Assembly (NCBI RefSeq): GCF_901538355.1
Contig: NZ_LR593887.1
Location: 2,332,920 to 2,396,919, forward strand
From: Tuwongella immobilis
GTDB lineage: Bacteria; Planctomycetota; Planctomycetia; Gemmatales; Gemmataceae
Length of the DNA: 64,000 nt
Direction of reading: 5' to 3'
Both the position numbers and the translations under genes were made by a program. The notes beneath the pieces were generated by a model, which did no database searches, was not told the origin of the DNA, and saw only the letters and a program-made list of their open reading frames with translations. Shown piece after piece: positions 46,567 to 55,119 of this stretch. Numbering within the stretch: the stretch's first letter is position 1; each line of letters begins with the position of its first letter.

Positions 46567-48303
46567 CTAATACAGAAGCTGTGACAGGATATAAAACAGC
46601 GGAACACCGAGTATCACAAGTGTTGGAAAACTAATTCCTAGGCTTGTTGTGAAATAAATTCCAGGATTGGCTTGGGGAATCGCAATTCGCATGGCAGCTG
46701 GTGCCGCAATGTTCGAAGGGGCACTGGCAAGAATCGCAAACAAGATGGCACTGCCAACGCTGAGACCGATGAGTTTTGCAATTAGCAGTCCTAAAGCACC
46801 TGCAATCAGCGGAAAGCAAATACCGAATAATGCTAATTTCCAAATCCCATTTCGTAATGTCGAGAGTTGCGAGCCAGCCTTGAGCCCGTTCTCGAACAAG
46901 AACAAACACATCACTCCTTTAAACGGGTCGATGAAAAATGGTTCGGTCTTGATATATTCCGAGGGAACTGTGATGTACCCCACGATGATACCACCGAGAA
47001 GTAATAATACACCAGGTGAACGAAGTTCATGAAATAGAATCGTTCTCAGCGAATGATCCGATGAGTGATCGGTTGGTGTCGTCGATTTGGTCCAAATTCG
47101 AAAGAGGATAATTCCAACTAAGATACCGGGGAGTTCCATGACGGCAAGCATGGCAGACATGAAGCCTTCAACCGGGAGGTGAAAGCCGCGGACGAGTGAG
47201 AGTGCGACCGCAAAAAGTCCGGCCGAGTCTGAGCCGTACAACGCACCTAATGCGCACGAGTTAGCCGTATCAAATCGAAATAACTTATGAAGAATGAGAA
47301 TCGCCGAAAGACCAACCATAACATTCGTCATAAATCCGACGAAAAGTGGAAGAATCGATTGAGTAATGTTGCCGTCTGCTCGAAGCTGATGACCACCTTC
47401 ATAACCAATCGATAATAAGAGATAAATCACAATCAGCCGATATCCCATCTCGGGAAACTCGATTGGACTCCCAACAATTTTGGCGAAAAATCCGAGAAAA
47501 AAGAAGAGAACGAGCGGCCCTAAGAAGTTCTGAATTGCAGCAATTTTCACACGATGGATCAGAGCGTCTCGACCTGAATCAACCAGCGGAAGATGAATCG
47601 TGAGAACGGCTTCATCGTTGATTCTCGCATATTCGAGTTGATTGTATTGTCCGAGCTGTTCCACACTCCGTCTGAGAAAAATCGAAAACTCACCATCTCC
47701 AGGTGGAACCCAGGTTGCAGCTCCCGATTCGTCGGAGCGAATCCATGTTTCGAATGGACTTCCATGATCATCGAAATCACGATCAATAATCGTGAATTCA
47801 GATCGTCGAAGGAGAACACCATGTTCATATGCGGTAAGCCGAACGCTCCCATCATCTTCAAAGAATGGCACGATTTCGAGAGCTGCGATCGGGTTGGGAG
47901 AAATTCGGTTTAATTGTTCGGGCTCGCCGATCACGGATTTCGAGAAGAACCGTTTTAAATGTTCTTGTTCGACGCCAAAAATACTTTCCGCGTATGCCAC
48001 AACGGCAGCATTTTGATTTAATGACCCGACATTGATATCGGCTCGTAATTTGTTAACGGAGAGTGCAAGCTGAATTGGTTGTGGAGACTTCATCGAACCG
48101 GTGATGGCCCAGGCTTTCATATTCGCAAAATCGGCTATACGGGTTGGATCGTTTGCGAGGTCGCTCGGTTTCAGAATGACTTCTAATTCGCGAATGCCCT
48201 TGATTGCAGGCCCGACTTCCAGAAAAAACGGTTCCGCGTTTGCTCCTTGATGTCTCATGAAAATAGTTCCGACGACGAACAGATAAATCCAAACGGATTT
48301 CAT
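46567..48303 (-). CDS. SbtA-like sodium-dependent bicarbonate transporter with an N-terminal exported domain
   Basis: A 578-residue protein; the ATG has GAGG 9 bases upstream. Residues 1-23 are a signal peptide (ending GANA). Residues about 24-245 form a soluble domain with a DUF4198-like part (ALEIVPFFEDDGSVRLTAYEHGVLLRR, then AATWVPPGDGEFSIFLRR). From about 260 on there are some ten hydrophobic helices matching the SBT_1/DUF897 family: FLGPLVLFFFLGFFAKIVGSPIEFPE, VIYLLLSIGYEGGHQL, the GALYGSDSAG half-site, and a repeated second half with ILASAPSNIAAPAAMRIAIPQANPG. SbtA proteins import bicarbonate with sodium. The exported domain should sit in the periplasm as a sensor or capture domain. A two-component system lies directly upstream. 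Confidence 0.8.
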   Translation of the reverse strand: MKSVWIYLFVVGTIFMRHQGANAEPFFLEVGPAIKGIRELEVILKPSDLANDPTRIADFANMKAWAITGSMKSPQPIQLALSVNKLRADINVGSLNQNAAVVAYAESIFGVEQEHLKRFFSKSVIGEPEQLNRISPNPIAALEIVPFFEDDGSVRLTAYEHGVLLRRSEFTIIDRDFDDHGSPFETWIRSDESGAATWVPPGDGEFSIFLRRSVEQLGQYNQLEYARINDEAVLTIHLPLVDSGRDALIHRVKIAAIQNFLGPLVLFFFLGFFAKIVGSPIEFPEMGYRLIVIYLLLSIGYEGGHQLRADGNITQSILPLFVGFMTNVMVGLSAILILHKLFRFDTANSCALGALYGSDSAGLFAVALSLVRGFHLPVEGFMSAMLAVMELPGILVGIILFRIWTKSTTPTDHSSDHSLRTILFHELRSPGVLLLLGGIIVGYITVPSEYIKTEPFFIDPFKGVMCLFLFENGLKAGSQLSTLRNGIWKLALFGICFPLIAGALGLLIAKLIGLSVGSAILFAILASAPSNIAAPAAMRIAIPQANPGIYFTTSLGISFPTLVILGVPLFYILSQLLY

Positions 48304-48393
48304 GGAATCTAGCCTCACAAGTTGGCTCAACGAATATACGGAGCGACACGAAGATTCGAAGTGCGAATTCGATCTCCGGGAATGTGATTGACT

Positions 48394-48421
48394 AGGATAC
48401 CTCGAATGAATAAACGGCCAA
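48394..48421 (-). promoter_or_regulatory. Candidate promoter of the SbtA-like transporter gene
   Basis: Read on the minus strand, TTGGCC (48416-48421) and TATCCT (48394-48399) are spaced by 16 bases, each 4/6 to the sigma-70 consensus. A weak promoter with activator sites just upstream is the usual layout for OmpR-family control. The leader to the ATG would be about 85 bases. Confidence 0.4.
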
Positions 48422-48437
48422 GACCAGTCCGATTACA

Positions 48438-48486
48438 AATTGTTAAGCTTGATAAGGAATTGGAACGAAGCTTAAGAATTGTTAAG
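48438..48486. promoter_or_regulatory. Paired TTAAG-type direct repeats, probable response-regulator sites
   Basis: Two elements share AATTGTTAAG (48438-48447 and 48477-48486), 39 bases apart. Each is itself a tandem of TTAAG-like half-sites about 9-10 bases apart (GTTAAG-N4-ATAAGG at 48442-48457; CTTAAG-N4-GTTAAG at 48471-48486). This resembles OmpR/PmrA-family boxes. They lie just upstream of the candidate -35 of the transporter gene and next to the genes of an OmpR-type two-component system. Confidence 0.45.
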
Positions 48487-49882
48487 TATGATTCGCAAGT
48501 GGAAGTCGAAAGCGGAATTCTGTACCCGACGGCAAGCGATTACGTGCTTCGATCTGACCCTGATGAGCAAGTACGATGGCCTTACAGATACTAAGCCCTA
48601 AGCCGGTCCCTCCCTCTGCAGATCGGTTCCGCGATGATTCGAGTCGGTAGAACCGATCGAAAACGTTGCGGAGTTCATGTTCAGGGATTCCACAGCCTTC
48701 ATCCAAAATCTGAATTTGAACCTCGTTTGCAAATTGCGTGCAAACAATCGAGATCGTTGTTTTTTCAGCGCTGTAACGAATTGCATTATCGAGTAAATTA
48801 TGAATGACTTGTCTTAACTGATTTGAATTTCCGAGAAGATAACATGTTGGGATCGGTTCACAATAGATTTGAATCTCCCGACTTTCTGCGAGTCCATAGA
48901 ACATTTCGACTGATGGGAGAATGATTTCAGCCAATTGGAATTTCGTGAATGAGACTGCGGCACGCCCGGATTCACTTTCGGCAATTAATAAGAGCTGTCG
49001 AACTAATCTCGACAGTCTCTCACATTCCTGTGAAATCTGATCGAGTGTGTTTTGATAATCTTGGACGGAGCGTTCCTGAAGCAGTGAGACTTCGATTGTG
49101 GCTTGAAGAGCGGTGAGCGGAGAACGAAGTTCGTGTGAGACATCCGCGAGAAAGATTCGTTGTTGTGAGAGGTACGCCGCGATTCGATCGAGAAATCCAT
49201 TTACAGTTGTGCCTAATTGATCGAGTTCATCATTCGTGCCGCGGATGGGAAGTCGTTCGTCGAGTTGATGGGGCCGTAACTTTTTTGTCGTCTGGATCAT
49301 ATCAGAAAGTGGAGAAATGGCTCGGACTGCAAGCCACCAACCACCGCCGGGTGCAATCAGTAAAAGAAAAAGCCCAACGAAGTTGACACTCCTGGTGACT
49401 CGCTCGATATCTCGTTCCACGGAGTGCAGGGATTCGGCAACGCGCACAATTCGTTGCGTTTGATTCGGAAGAATCACGAGGTAATCGAAAAACCGCTGAT
49501 TATTGAGGGTTCGAAACTGACCAGGAGTCAACGGAAGAAAGAGTTGTTGCGATTGATTTTGGAATGAGCTATGGCAAATACTCGTTCCATCGGTTCTCAG
49601 AATTTCACCGTACCAATCGCGTTGGTAATGTCCCTCAGCTTTCCGGCGAAGTTCATCACCCAAAAAAGTGGGATCATCTGCATATTTTTGAAGAGATAAT
49701 GCGATCTCCGCTGCATCTTCTCTCAATAATTGATCAATTTCGTCGAGAAGCGTGAAGCGAAGCGATTCTCTCACACCGAATAAACAAAATAAAATGAGGA
49801 GTGAGATGATCGTGGTATTCCAGAGGGTAAGTCTCCAGCGGAATGACTTTGGTAAGTATCGAAAGAGCGATGAGCTATTCAT
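48482..49882 (-). CDS. Two-component sensor histidine kinase (membrane-bound, HAMP)
   Basis: A 466-residue kinase, with an ATG four codons earlier as an alternative start; either overlaps the end of the response-regulator gene. Helix 1 is at about 18-38, a periplasmic sensor domain at about 40-165 and helix 2 at about 168-188, then HAMP (VRAISPLSDMIQTTKKL, about 190-240). The HisKA box is LADVSHELRSPLTAL (phosphorylated histidine), with N box NQLRQVIHNLLDNAIRYS, G1 DEGCGIP, F box FDRFYR and G2 GGTGLGLSICKAI. All catalytic motifs are intact. The layout is that of CusS/heavy-metal-type sensors, but the periplasmic domain gives no signal identity. The adjacent transporter is the likely target. 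Confidence 0.93.
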   Translation of the reverse strand: MNSSSLFRYLPKSFRWRLTLWNTTIISLLILFCLFGVRESLRFTLLDEIDQLLREDAAEIALSLQKYADDPTFLGDELRRKAEGHYQRDWYGEILRTDGTSICHSSFQNQSQQLFLPLTPGQFRTLNNQRFFDYLVILPNQTQRIVRVAESLHSVERDIERVTRSVNFVGLFLLLIAPGGGWWLAVRAISPLSDMIQTTKKLRPHQLDERLPIRGTNDELDQLGTTVNGFLDRIAAYLSQQRIFLADVSHELRSPLTALQATIEVSLLQERSVQDYQNTLDQISQECERLSRLVRQLLLIAESESGRAAVSFTKFQLAEIILPSVEMFYGLAESREIQIYCEPIPTCYLLGNSNQLRQVIHNLLDNAIRYSAEKTTISIVCTQFANEVQIQILDEGCGIPEHELRNVFDRFYRLESSRNRSAEGGTGLGLSICKAIVLAHQGQIEARNRLPSGTEFRFRLPLANHT

Positions 49883-50546
49883 TCCCAAGGACATACCCTT
49901 TGCCTCGCACGGTCTGAATCGGGGCGCGTGAACCAGTGCGTTCTAATTTATTTCGCAGACGGTTCATATGCACTTCGATAACGTTTGTCTCGCCTTCCCA
50001 ATCGGTATTCCAGAGATGTTCACAGAGCATTTTTCGAGTTACGATTTGCCCAGCATGCCTCAATAACATTTCAAAAATACTAAATTCGGTTGGAGTTAAT
50101 TCGATTTCTACCGAGCCGCGATGAACCCGGCGATTTGTGAGATCCAATGACAAGTCTCCCCAGTTCATCTGAGGAGCTGGTCGATAGGAACTCCGTCGAG
50201 ATATCGCCTGCAGTCTCGCAAGTAACTCGGAGAACGCAAATGGTTTAACAAGATAATCATCGGCCCCAGAATTTAAGCCGACAACTCGTTCTTCGATCGT
50301 TCCAAGTGCGGTAAGCAGCAAAATGGGGCTGCGATCCCCGCGATTTCGAAGCTCCGAAATTAACTCCAGACCGGACTTCGATGGTAATAGAATATCGAAG
50401 AGATAAATATCGTATTGATGCGATTGGGCTAGCGCGAGAGCCTCAGCTCCGTCTTTCACCCAATCGCATCGGTGACCCTGTTCGAGTAATCCCTGGGTGA
50501 CCGCACTCCCAATCACCGGATCATCTTCGGCAAACAACAGGTTCAT
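49875..50546 (-). CDS. OmpR-family response regulator
   Basis: A 223-residue regulator. The ATG has GGAA 8 bases upstream, and a TTG further up is rejected. The receiver domain (1-115) carries the acidic pair D8-D9 within LLFAEDDP, phosphoacceptor D51 in LFDILLP, the threonine in LLLTALG and lysine in DDYLVKPF. A winged-helix DNA-binding domain follows (about 130-220: ELTPTEFSIFEMLLRHAGQIVTRKMLCEHLW, VIEVHMNRLRNKLE, IQTVRGKGYVL). Closest in layout to CusR/CopR/QseB types. The gene starts 22 bases after the aspS stop, so it may be read from the aspS promoter as well as its own. Confidence 0.94.
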   Translation of the reverse strand: MNLLFAEDDPVIGSAVTQGLLEQGHRCDWVKDGAEALALAQSHQYDIYLFDILLPSKSGLELISELRNRGDRSPILLLTALGTIEERVVGLNSGADDYLVKPFAFSELLARLQAISRRSSYRPAPQMNWGDLSLDLTNRRVHRGSVEIELTPTEFSIFEMLLRHAGQIVTRKMLCEHLWNTDWEGETNVIEVHMNRLRNKLERTGSRAPIQTVRGKGYVLGNE

Positions 50547-50568
50547 AAACGTGTTCCAGTTGGACGAA

Positions 50569-52350
50569 TCAGAGCCCAAGTTCTTTTAATTGTTTCCGAT
50601 CGACGGTCCCTGGAGCCCCAGTCATGAGATCGCGCGCACGTTGATTCTTTGGAAATGCGATCACATCACGGATATTTGTTGTTCCTGCCAACAACATAAT
50701 CCAACGGTCCAAACCGAGCGCAATTCCACCATGAGGCGGAGCGCCATGTTTGAGTGCGTCCAACAAGAATCCGAATCGTTTTTCAGCGTTTGCTTGATCC
50801 ATCCCGAGAACCTGAAAGACTCGCGACTGCACTTCGGGATTATGGATTCGGATACTTCCACCACCCACTTCATAGCCATTCATCACAAGATCATACGCTT
50901 TCGCGTGGACTCGGCCGGGATCGCTCTCCAAATAGGGCAGATCCTCATCCTTTGGAGCTGTGAATGGGTGGTGGTTTGCAACCCATCGTTTTTCTTCATC
51001 GTCCCAAAGGAAAGAGGGAAAATCAACCACCCAATGAATTTTGTAAATCGGCTTGGTCGGATCAACTAATCCCAGTCGATTTGCTAAATGGATTCTCAAG
51101 TTGCCAAGTGCGTTGCAAACGACATCTTCAGAATCGGCAACCATGAGGAGTAAATCGCCAGGTTCTGCATTCAATCGCTGGCGTAACTGAGTTTGTACTT
51201 CGGCAGAGAAGAATTTTTCGATCGAACCTGTGAATTTGTCAGATTCGACCTTTAGCCATGCGAGGCCTTTTGCACCGAATTGTTTGACTAATTCAGGCAG
51301 AGCGCCTTTCTCTTTTAATTCCGTGTTCGAGAAGACGGTTGCTGCACCTTTGGCATTGATCCCACGAACTTTTTTGCCAGCAGCGATGGTATCTTTGAAG
51401 ACTTTGAAATCACTTGATTCAACAATGTCACCAAGATCGACAATCTCAAGCCCATACCGGAGATCGGGTTTGTCCGAACCATATTTCGACATCGCTTCGG
51501 AATACGGCATTCGCGGGAACGGAGTTGGGATCGAGATACCGAGGCAGTTCTGGAAGATTTCAACCGTCAAGTTCTCAATCACTCGAAAAATGTCGTCCAT
51601 TTCGACGAACGACATTTCCATATCGAGCTGTGTAAATTCGGGTTGTCGATCGGCTCGAAGATCTTCGTCACGAAGACATCGTGCGATTTGATAATATTTG
51701 TCATAGCCACTCACCATTAACAGTTGTTTGTATAACTGTGGCGATTGTGGCAATGCATACCATTCCCCCGGAAAGACGCGGCTTGGAACGAGATAATCCC
51801 GTGCACCTTCCGGAGAGCTCTTTCCCAGAATTGGAGTTTCGACTTCGATAAAATCGGATGCATCCAAAACGTGATGAATCGTCTTGTTCAACGTGTGACG
51901 CATCCGGAGGATTCGCTGCAGGGTTTGACGCCGCAGGTCAAGAAACCGATATTTCAGACGAAGATCTTCGTTGGCGAGCTCTGTTCCAACAAATTCATTG
52001 ATTTCGAAGGGTGGAGTTGGGCATTTGTTCAGAACCTCTAAAGATTCGACTTTTAACTCAATTTTTCCAGTCGGGAGTTCCAGTTTTTCTTTGCCTGGGA
52101 GTCGATTCGCGACCGTTCCAGTGACCGAAAGCACCCATTCCGATCGAATCGACTGCGCGAGCGTGAACAACTCACTCCCGCGCTCGGGTTCAAATACAAT
52201 TTGCGTGAGCCCATAGCGATCACGAAGATCAATAAACACAAATGATCCGTGATCGCGATAGGTGTGAACCCAGCCATTGAGGGTTACGGTACTTCCGATA
52301 TGGGTTTCTCGAAGTTCACCGCAATTATGGGTACGTTGCCAGGATGACAT
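50569..52350 (-). CDS. aspS: Aspartyl-tRNA synthetase (bacterial type)
   Basis: A 593-residue class II synthetase of bacterial length. The N-terminal OB-fold anticodon domain (about 1-105) starts THNCGELRETHIGSTVTLNGWVHTYRDHGS. Motif 2 is visible in YYQIARCLRDEDLRADRQPEFTQLDMEMSF and motif 3 in GIALGLDRWIMLLAG. The GAD-type insertion domain (about 290-420) is present, marking the bacterial subtype. Whether it is discriminating or also charges tRNA-Asn cannot be settled by reading alone. It lies 194 bases downstream of the HTH/receiver gene, behind that gene's terminator, and 22 bases upstream of the response regulator. Confidence 0.97.
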   Translation of the reverse strand: MSSWQRTHNCGELRETHIGSTVTLNGWVHTYRDHGSFVFIDLRDRYGLTQIVFEPERGSELFTLAQSIRSEWVLSVTGTVANRLPGKEKLELPTGKIELKVESLEVLNKCPTPPFEINEFVGTELANEDLRLKYRFLDLRRQTLQRILRMRHTLNKTIHHVLDASDFIEVETPILGKSSPEGARDYLVPSRVFPGEWYALPQSPQLYKQLLMVSGYDKYYQIARCLRDEDLRADRQPEFTQLDMEMSFVEMDDIFRVIENLTVEIFQNCLGISIPTPFPRMPYSEAMSKYGSDKPDLRYGLEIVDLGDIVESSDFKVFKDTIAAGKKVRGINAKGAATVFSNTELKEKGALPELVKQFGAKGLAWLKVESDKFTGSIEKFFSAEVQTQLRQRLNAEPGDLLLMVADSEDVVCNALGNLRIHLANRLGLVDPTKPIYKIHWVVDFPSFLWDDEEKRWVANHHPFTAPKDEDLPYLESDPGRVHAKAYDLVMNGYEVGGGSIRIHNPEVQSRVFQVLGMDQANAEKRFGFLLDALKHGAPPHGGIALGLDRWIMLLAGTTNIRDVIAFPKNQRARDLMTGAPGTVDRKQLKELGL

Positions 52351-52465
52351 GAGGTCTGCCCTTCTTGAGTACGGATCGTATGGGGAGAATTATAGCAGTT
52401 TGGGCCGTTTCGGAAGGGGGTTCTGGCAAAAATGTGCCACCAGGCAGGAATCAAGAATCGAATGC

Positions 52466-52503
52466 GAAAACCCACGCTTCCAGGTCCATCCGGAAGTGTG
52501 GGT
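52466..52503 (-). terminator. Intrinsic terminator after the HTH/receiver-like gene
   Basis: Arms 52470-52481 and 52492-52503 pair over all 12 positions if one G-U pair is allowed; the loop is 10 bases. On the minus strand the stem runs into TTTTCGC. It separates the regulator from aspS. Confidence 0.75.
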
Positions 52504-52544
52504 CGCATGAAAGGAGATCATTTGCTTACGAATCTGATTGCGGA

Positions 52545-53123
52545 TCAGATATCTTCGCGTTTGGCATCCGCCAGAGTCCGGATTCGTTCGGCAAGCAACG
52601 CCACATCGAACGGTTTCTTAAAGATTTCCGTGAAACCGTACTCGATGAGCTTTTCCGGGTTGGCTTCGTCTTCACCTGCAAGCCCAATAATTAAGGTGAA
52701 TTCATAAGCCGGGTTCTTCCGGAGATTTGCGGTGATTTGCACCGCTTCGCTTCGCCCCAACGCCAGATCGATGATAATCGTGTCTGGGTGGAAGCTTTCC
52801 GCCATAATCCCAGCTTCAAAGCCGGATTGAGCGATTTCGTACTTGTACTCATCGCTTTCGGGGAGCAGTTCCTTGGTGCGATCGATAAAGAGTTTTTCGG
52901 CACCAATCACTAAGATTTTGTGCCATTCTTCTTCTTCCAATTCCCCAAGCGGCATTCCATGTTCTTTCAGGAATCGGATCAGCTGTTCACGCGGAATTCG
53001 ACGGTCTTGGCTGCCAGGAATTCGATAGCCACGTAACCGACCGGTATCAAACCACTTTGACACGGTGCGGGGAGCCACTTTACAAATTTTGGCGACTTGA
53101 CCAGTCGTGAACACCTTCTTCAT
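52545..53123 (-). CDS. Regulator with N-terminal excisionase/MerR-type HTH and degenerate receiver domain
   Basis: A 192-residue protein with an excellent ribosome site (AAAGGAG, 8 bases before ATG). Residues about 3-55 form a helix-turn-helix of the excisionase/MerR type: FTTGQVAKICKVAPRTVSKWFDTGRLRGYRIPGSQDRRIPREQLIRFL. Residues about 70-185 resemble a receiver: ILVIGAEKLFIDRTKELL, TIIIDLALGRSEA with a phosphoacceptor-like aspartate, and FTEIFKKPFD with the conserved lysine-proline. The acidic pair of a true receiver is replaced, so phosphorylation is doubtful. The domain order is the reverse of the usual receiver-HTH. A perfect 8-base inverted repeat lies 70-100 bases upstream of the start and may be its own operator. 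Confidence 0.82.
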   Translation of the reverse strand: MKKVFTTGQVAKICKVAPRTVSKWFDTGRLRGYRIPGSQDRRIPREQLIRFLKEHGMPLGELEEEEWHKILVIGAEKLFIDRTKELLPESDEYKYEIAQSGFEAGIMAESFHPDTIIIDLALGRSEAVQITANLRKNPAYEFTLIIGLAGEDEANPEKLIEYGFTEIFKKPFDVALLAERIRTLADAKREDI

Positions 53124-53193
53124 CTGGAAAACTCCTTTAGCATGCTCATGCAAATTCGTGAAACATCACACTCCCATGATGCCGAACTGCATG

Positions 53194-53223
53194 CGGATCA
53201 CGACCTCATTCCGATGTGATCCG
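53194..53223. promoter_or_regulatory. Inverted repeat upstream of the HTH/receiver gene
   Basis: CGGATCAC (53194-53201) and GTGATCCG (53216-53223) form a perfect 8-base inverted repeat with a 14-base spacer, centred about 85 bases upstream of the regulator start. Just beyond it the minus strand carries a TATAAC-like -10. The placement suits an operator. The rest of 53124-53429 (about 300 bases) shows no gene or other clear signal. Confidence 0.35.
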
Positions 53224-53429
53224 ATAATCCGTTATAAATGCCATCTTCGGAGCAAAGTCGTGGAGCCGAATCTCGGTAAGCACCCCAGCATTACGGTGAT
53301 ACCGGTTCAACACGCCGGGCAGCATCCGCTCAAGCACCTTCGCTCCGATTGGGCTTGACTCCGTTGCCGGTTACATCGGCACTTTAAGATCGACTGGATG
53401 AGTCAAACACGACAACCTGGAGGCTTCTG

Positions 53430-53597
53430 ATGGTATTGGGGCGATTCAGGCTGTTTTCGGATGCCCGACCCGTCCCGGAAATGCGGGCTACCTCGGTTGT
53501 ACTGTTAGTCTTGGTAAAATGGGCCATTTTTGCTCACCCGCGTGGATTCCTTCTCGGTCGATCCATTCAGTCAAGTGCAGTATCATCCATGCATTGA
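53430..53597 (+). CDS. Small putative membrane peptide (55 aa)
   Basis: A 55-codon frame in a region otherwise empty of genes. The ATG is preceded by GGAGG with 6 bases spacing, the best possible ribosome site. The product starts MVLGRFRLFSDARPVPEM and has one hydrophobic stretch (SVVLLVLVKWAIFA, about residues 22-35) and a short tail. This could be a single-pass membrane peptide or a leader peptide. There is no homology I can recall, and 175 bases separate it from the next gene on the same strand. The strong ribosome site is the main support. Confidence 0.4.
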   Translation: MVLGRFRLFSDARPVPEMRATSVVLLVLVKWAIFAHPRGFLLGRSIQSSAVSSMH

Positions 53598-53772
53598 ATC
53601 GGTTTATCATGGATGCGGGTTGTCGGAATCTTTCGGCCCGTGCCCATTCTAATGGTGCGGACAAGCCGCAAAGTTGGAATTCTAGATCAATTCCGCAGAT
53701 TCCGTCTCAAGTGACTGCAAAAGTAGGTAGATTCTAACGATTTCGTATCTTGGATGATTTGGAGTTGGAAAG

Positions 53773-55119
53773 ATGGATATCTTGTTCAAGTTGAGCCGGT
53801 TCGGTGAAGTGAGGTATTCCCAGCAGTTGAATCGTTTTTTTCAGTTTGTGTTCGTTTTTGGGATCTGGGTAAGTTTTGTTGGTCAGATGTTCGCTCAACC
53901 AATTCGGGGCGGAGCATCCATCATCGATATCACACCGCCCATCGGATACCCGATGTGGGGATACGCTGCTCGCCACGATACTCCGTCCACGGGTGTCCGC
54001 GACCGACTCTATGCCCGGATCGCAATTCTTGAGGTTGGTACCAGCCGCGTGGCGATTGTCGGGTTGGATCTGGGACGTGCTCCGATGCGAGATTCAATGG
54101 AGCGTATTCGAGAACAACTGAAACCAGTGGGGGTCGGGTGTGTTCTGCTGGTTGCCAGTCATACGCATCATGGGCCGATACTCGAATTGGATAGTTGGCC
54201 AAACCGAACAACACCATATGTGCGACAGTTGGAAAAATGGTTAGTCCAGGGGATTTCCGAGGCAGCTCAGAAATGCGAACCAATTCGAATCAAGTTTGCA
54301 GGGGAGAATATTCCAGGGAATCGAAATCGACAATCGAAACAACAAAATCCTCCAGTCGATCAACAATTGAATGTGATTGTTCTGGAATCGATTAAGACTG
54401 GCAAACCCGTTGCTCATCTCGTTAACTTCCCGGCACATCCAACCATGCTACCCGCGAAATTAAATGAATTCTCCCCCGACTTCCCGGGATTTATGGCAAA
54501 GAAAGTTCAGGATGCATCGGGCGGGGTATGCGTCTATTTGCAAGGCGCATCCGGAGATTTAAGCGTTAATCCTCAGCGAGGACGATCTCCGGAAGAATTT
54601 GGTGAGTTTCTAGCGAATGAGGTTCTCCGTGTTGAGAAGCAAGCACAGCCACTCCGATCCGAAAACGTCATGCTAAAGTGGAATCGAGATGAATTTCGTT
54701 TTCGTCCGCGAACTTCTGTGACAAATCCGATTTTTCAACTGCTCGTCGGCCGTGCATTCTTTCCGGAATTAGTCGGCGCGTTTGAGCGGGAATATCGAGA
54801 AGGGGTGCGACCGGAGATGACCACACTCCTGATCAATAAGCAAATCGGAATGGTGGCGGTTTCGGGCGAATTGTTCTCGGCTCATGCGATTCGATTGCGT
54901 GAACGGGCAAAAATACCAATGCTCATGGTTCTTGGATGCACTAACGGATATCAGCAATATTTCCCGACGATCGAGTCCGTTGCAGAAGGTGGGTACGGAA
55001 CCGAAGTTCCAGTGGCAATGGCTGAAGTGGGAGCTGGCGAAAGGATGATGGATCGAGCTCTCATGCGGATCCATCAGCTTCTCGGGAGACTTTCAGAATT
55101 GGATTTTCCTGAGAAATAA
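53773..55119 (+). CDS. Neutral/alkaline non-lysosomal ceramidase-like exported hydrolase
   Basis: A 448-residue protein. The ATG is close behind GGAGTTGGAAAG. A hydrophobic segment at about 22-40 ending MFAQ is a probable signal peptide with a long charged start. The family pattern is clear: GGASIIDITPPIGYPMWGYA (about 47-66), VAIVGLDLGR, ASHTHHGP with metal-binding histidines (about 135), VNFPAHPTM, and CVYLQGASGDLSVNPQRG. Ceramidases of this family are zinc amidases of sphingolipids; planctomycete members are many and their substrates are unknown. It is shorter than true ceramidases and lacks the C-terminal immunoglobulin-like domain. It ends directly next to the convergent MarR gene. Confidence 0.82.
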   Translation: MDILFKLSRFGEVRYSQQLNRFFQFVFVFGIWVSFVGQMFAQPIRGGASIIDITPPIGYPMWGYAARHDTPSTGVRDRLYARIAILEVGTSRVAIVGLDLGRAPMRDSMERIREQLKPVGVGCVLLVASHTHHGPILELDSWPNRTTPYVRQLEKWLVQGISEAAQKCEPIRIKFAGENIPGNRNRQSKQQNPPVDQQLNVIVLESIKTGKPVAHLVNFPAHPTMLPAKLNEFSPDFPGFMAKKVQDASGGVCVYLQGASGDLSVNPQRGRSPEEFGEFLANEVLRVEKQAQPLRSENVMLKWNRDEFRFRPRTSVTNPIFQLLVGRAFFPELVGAFEREYREGVRPEMTTLLINKQIGMVAVSGELFSAHAIRLRERAKIPMLMVLGCTNGYQQYFPTIESVAEGGYGTEVPVAMAEVGAGERMMDRALMRIHQLLGRLSELDFPEK

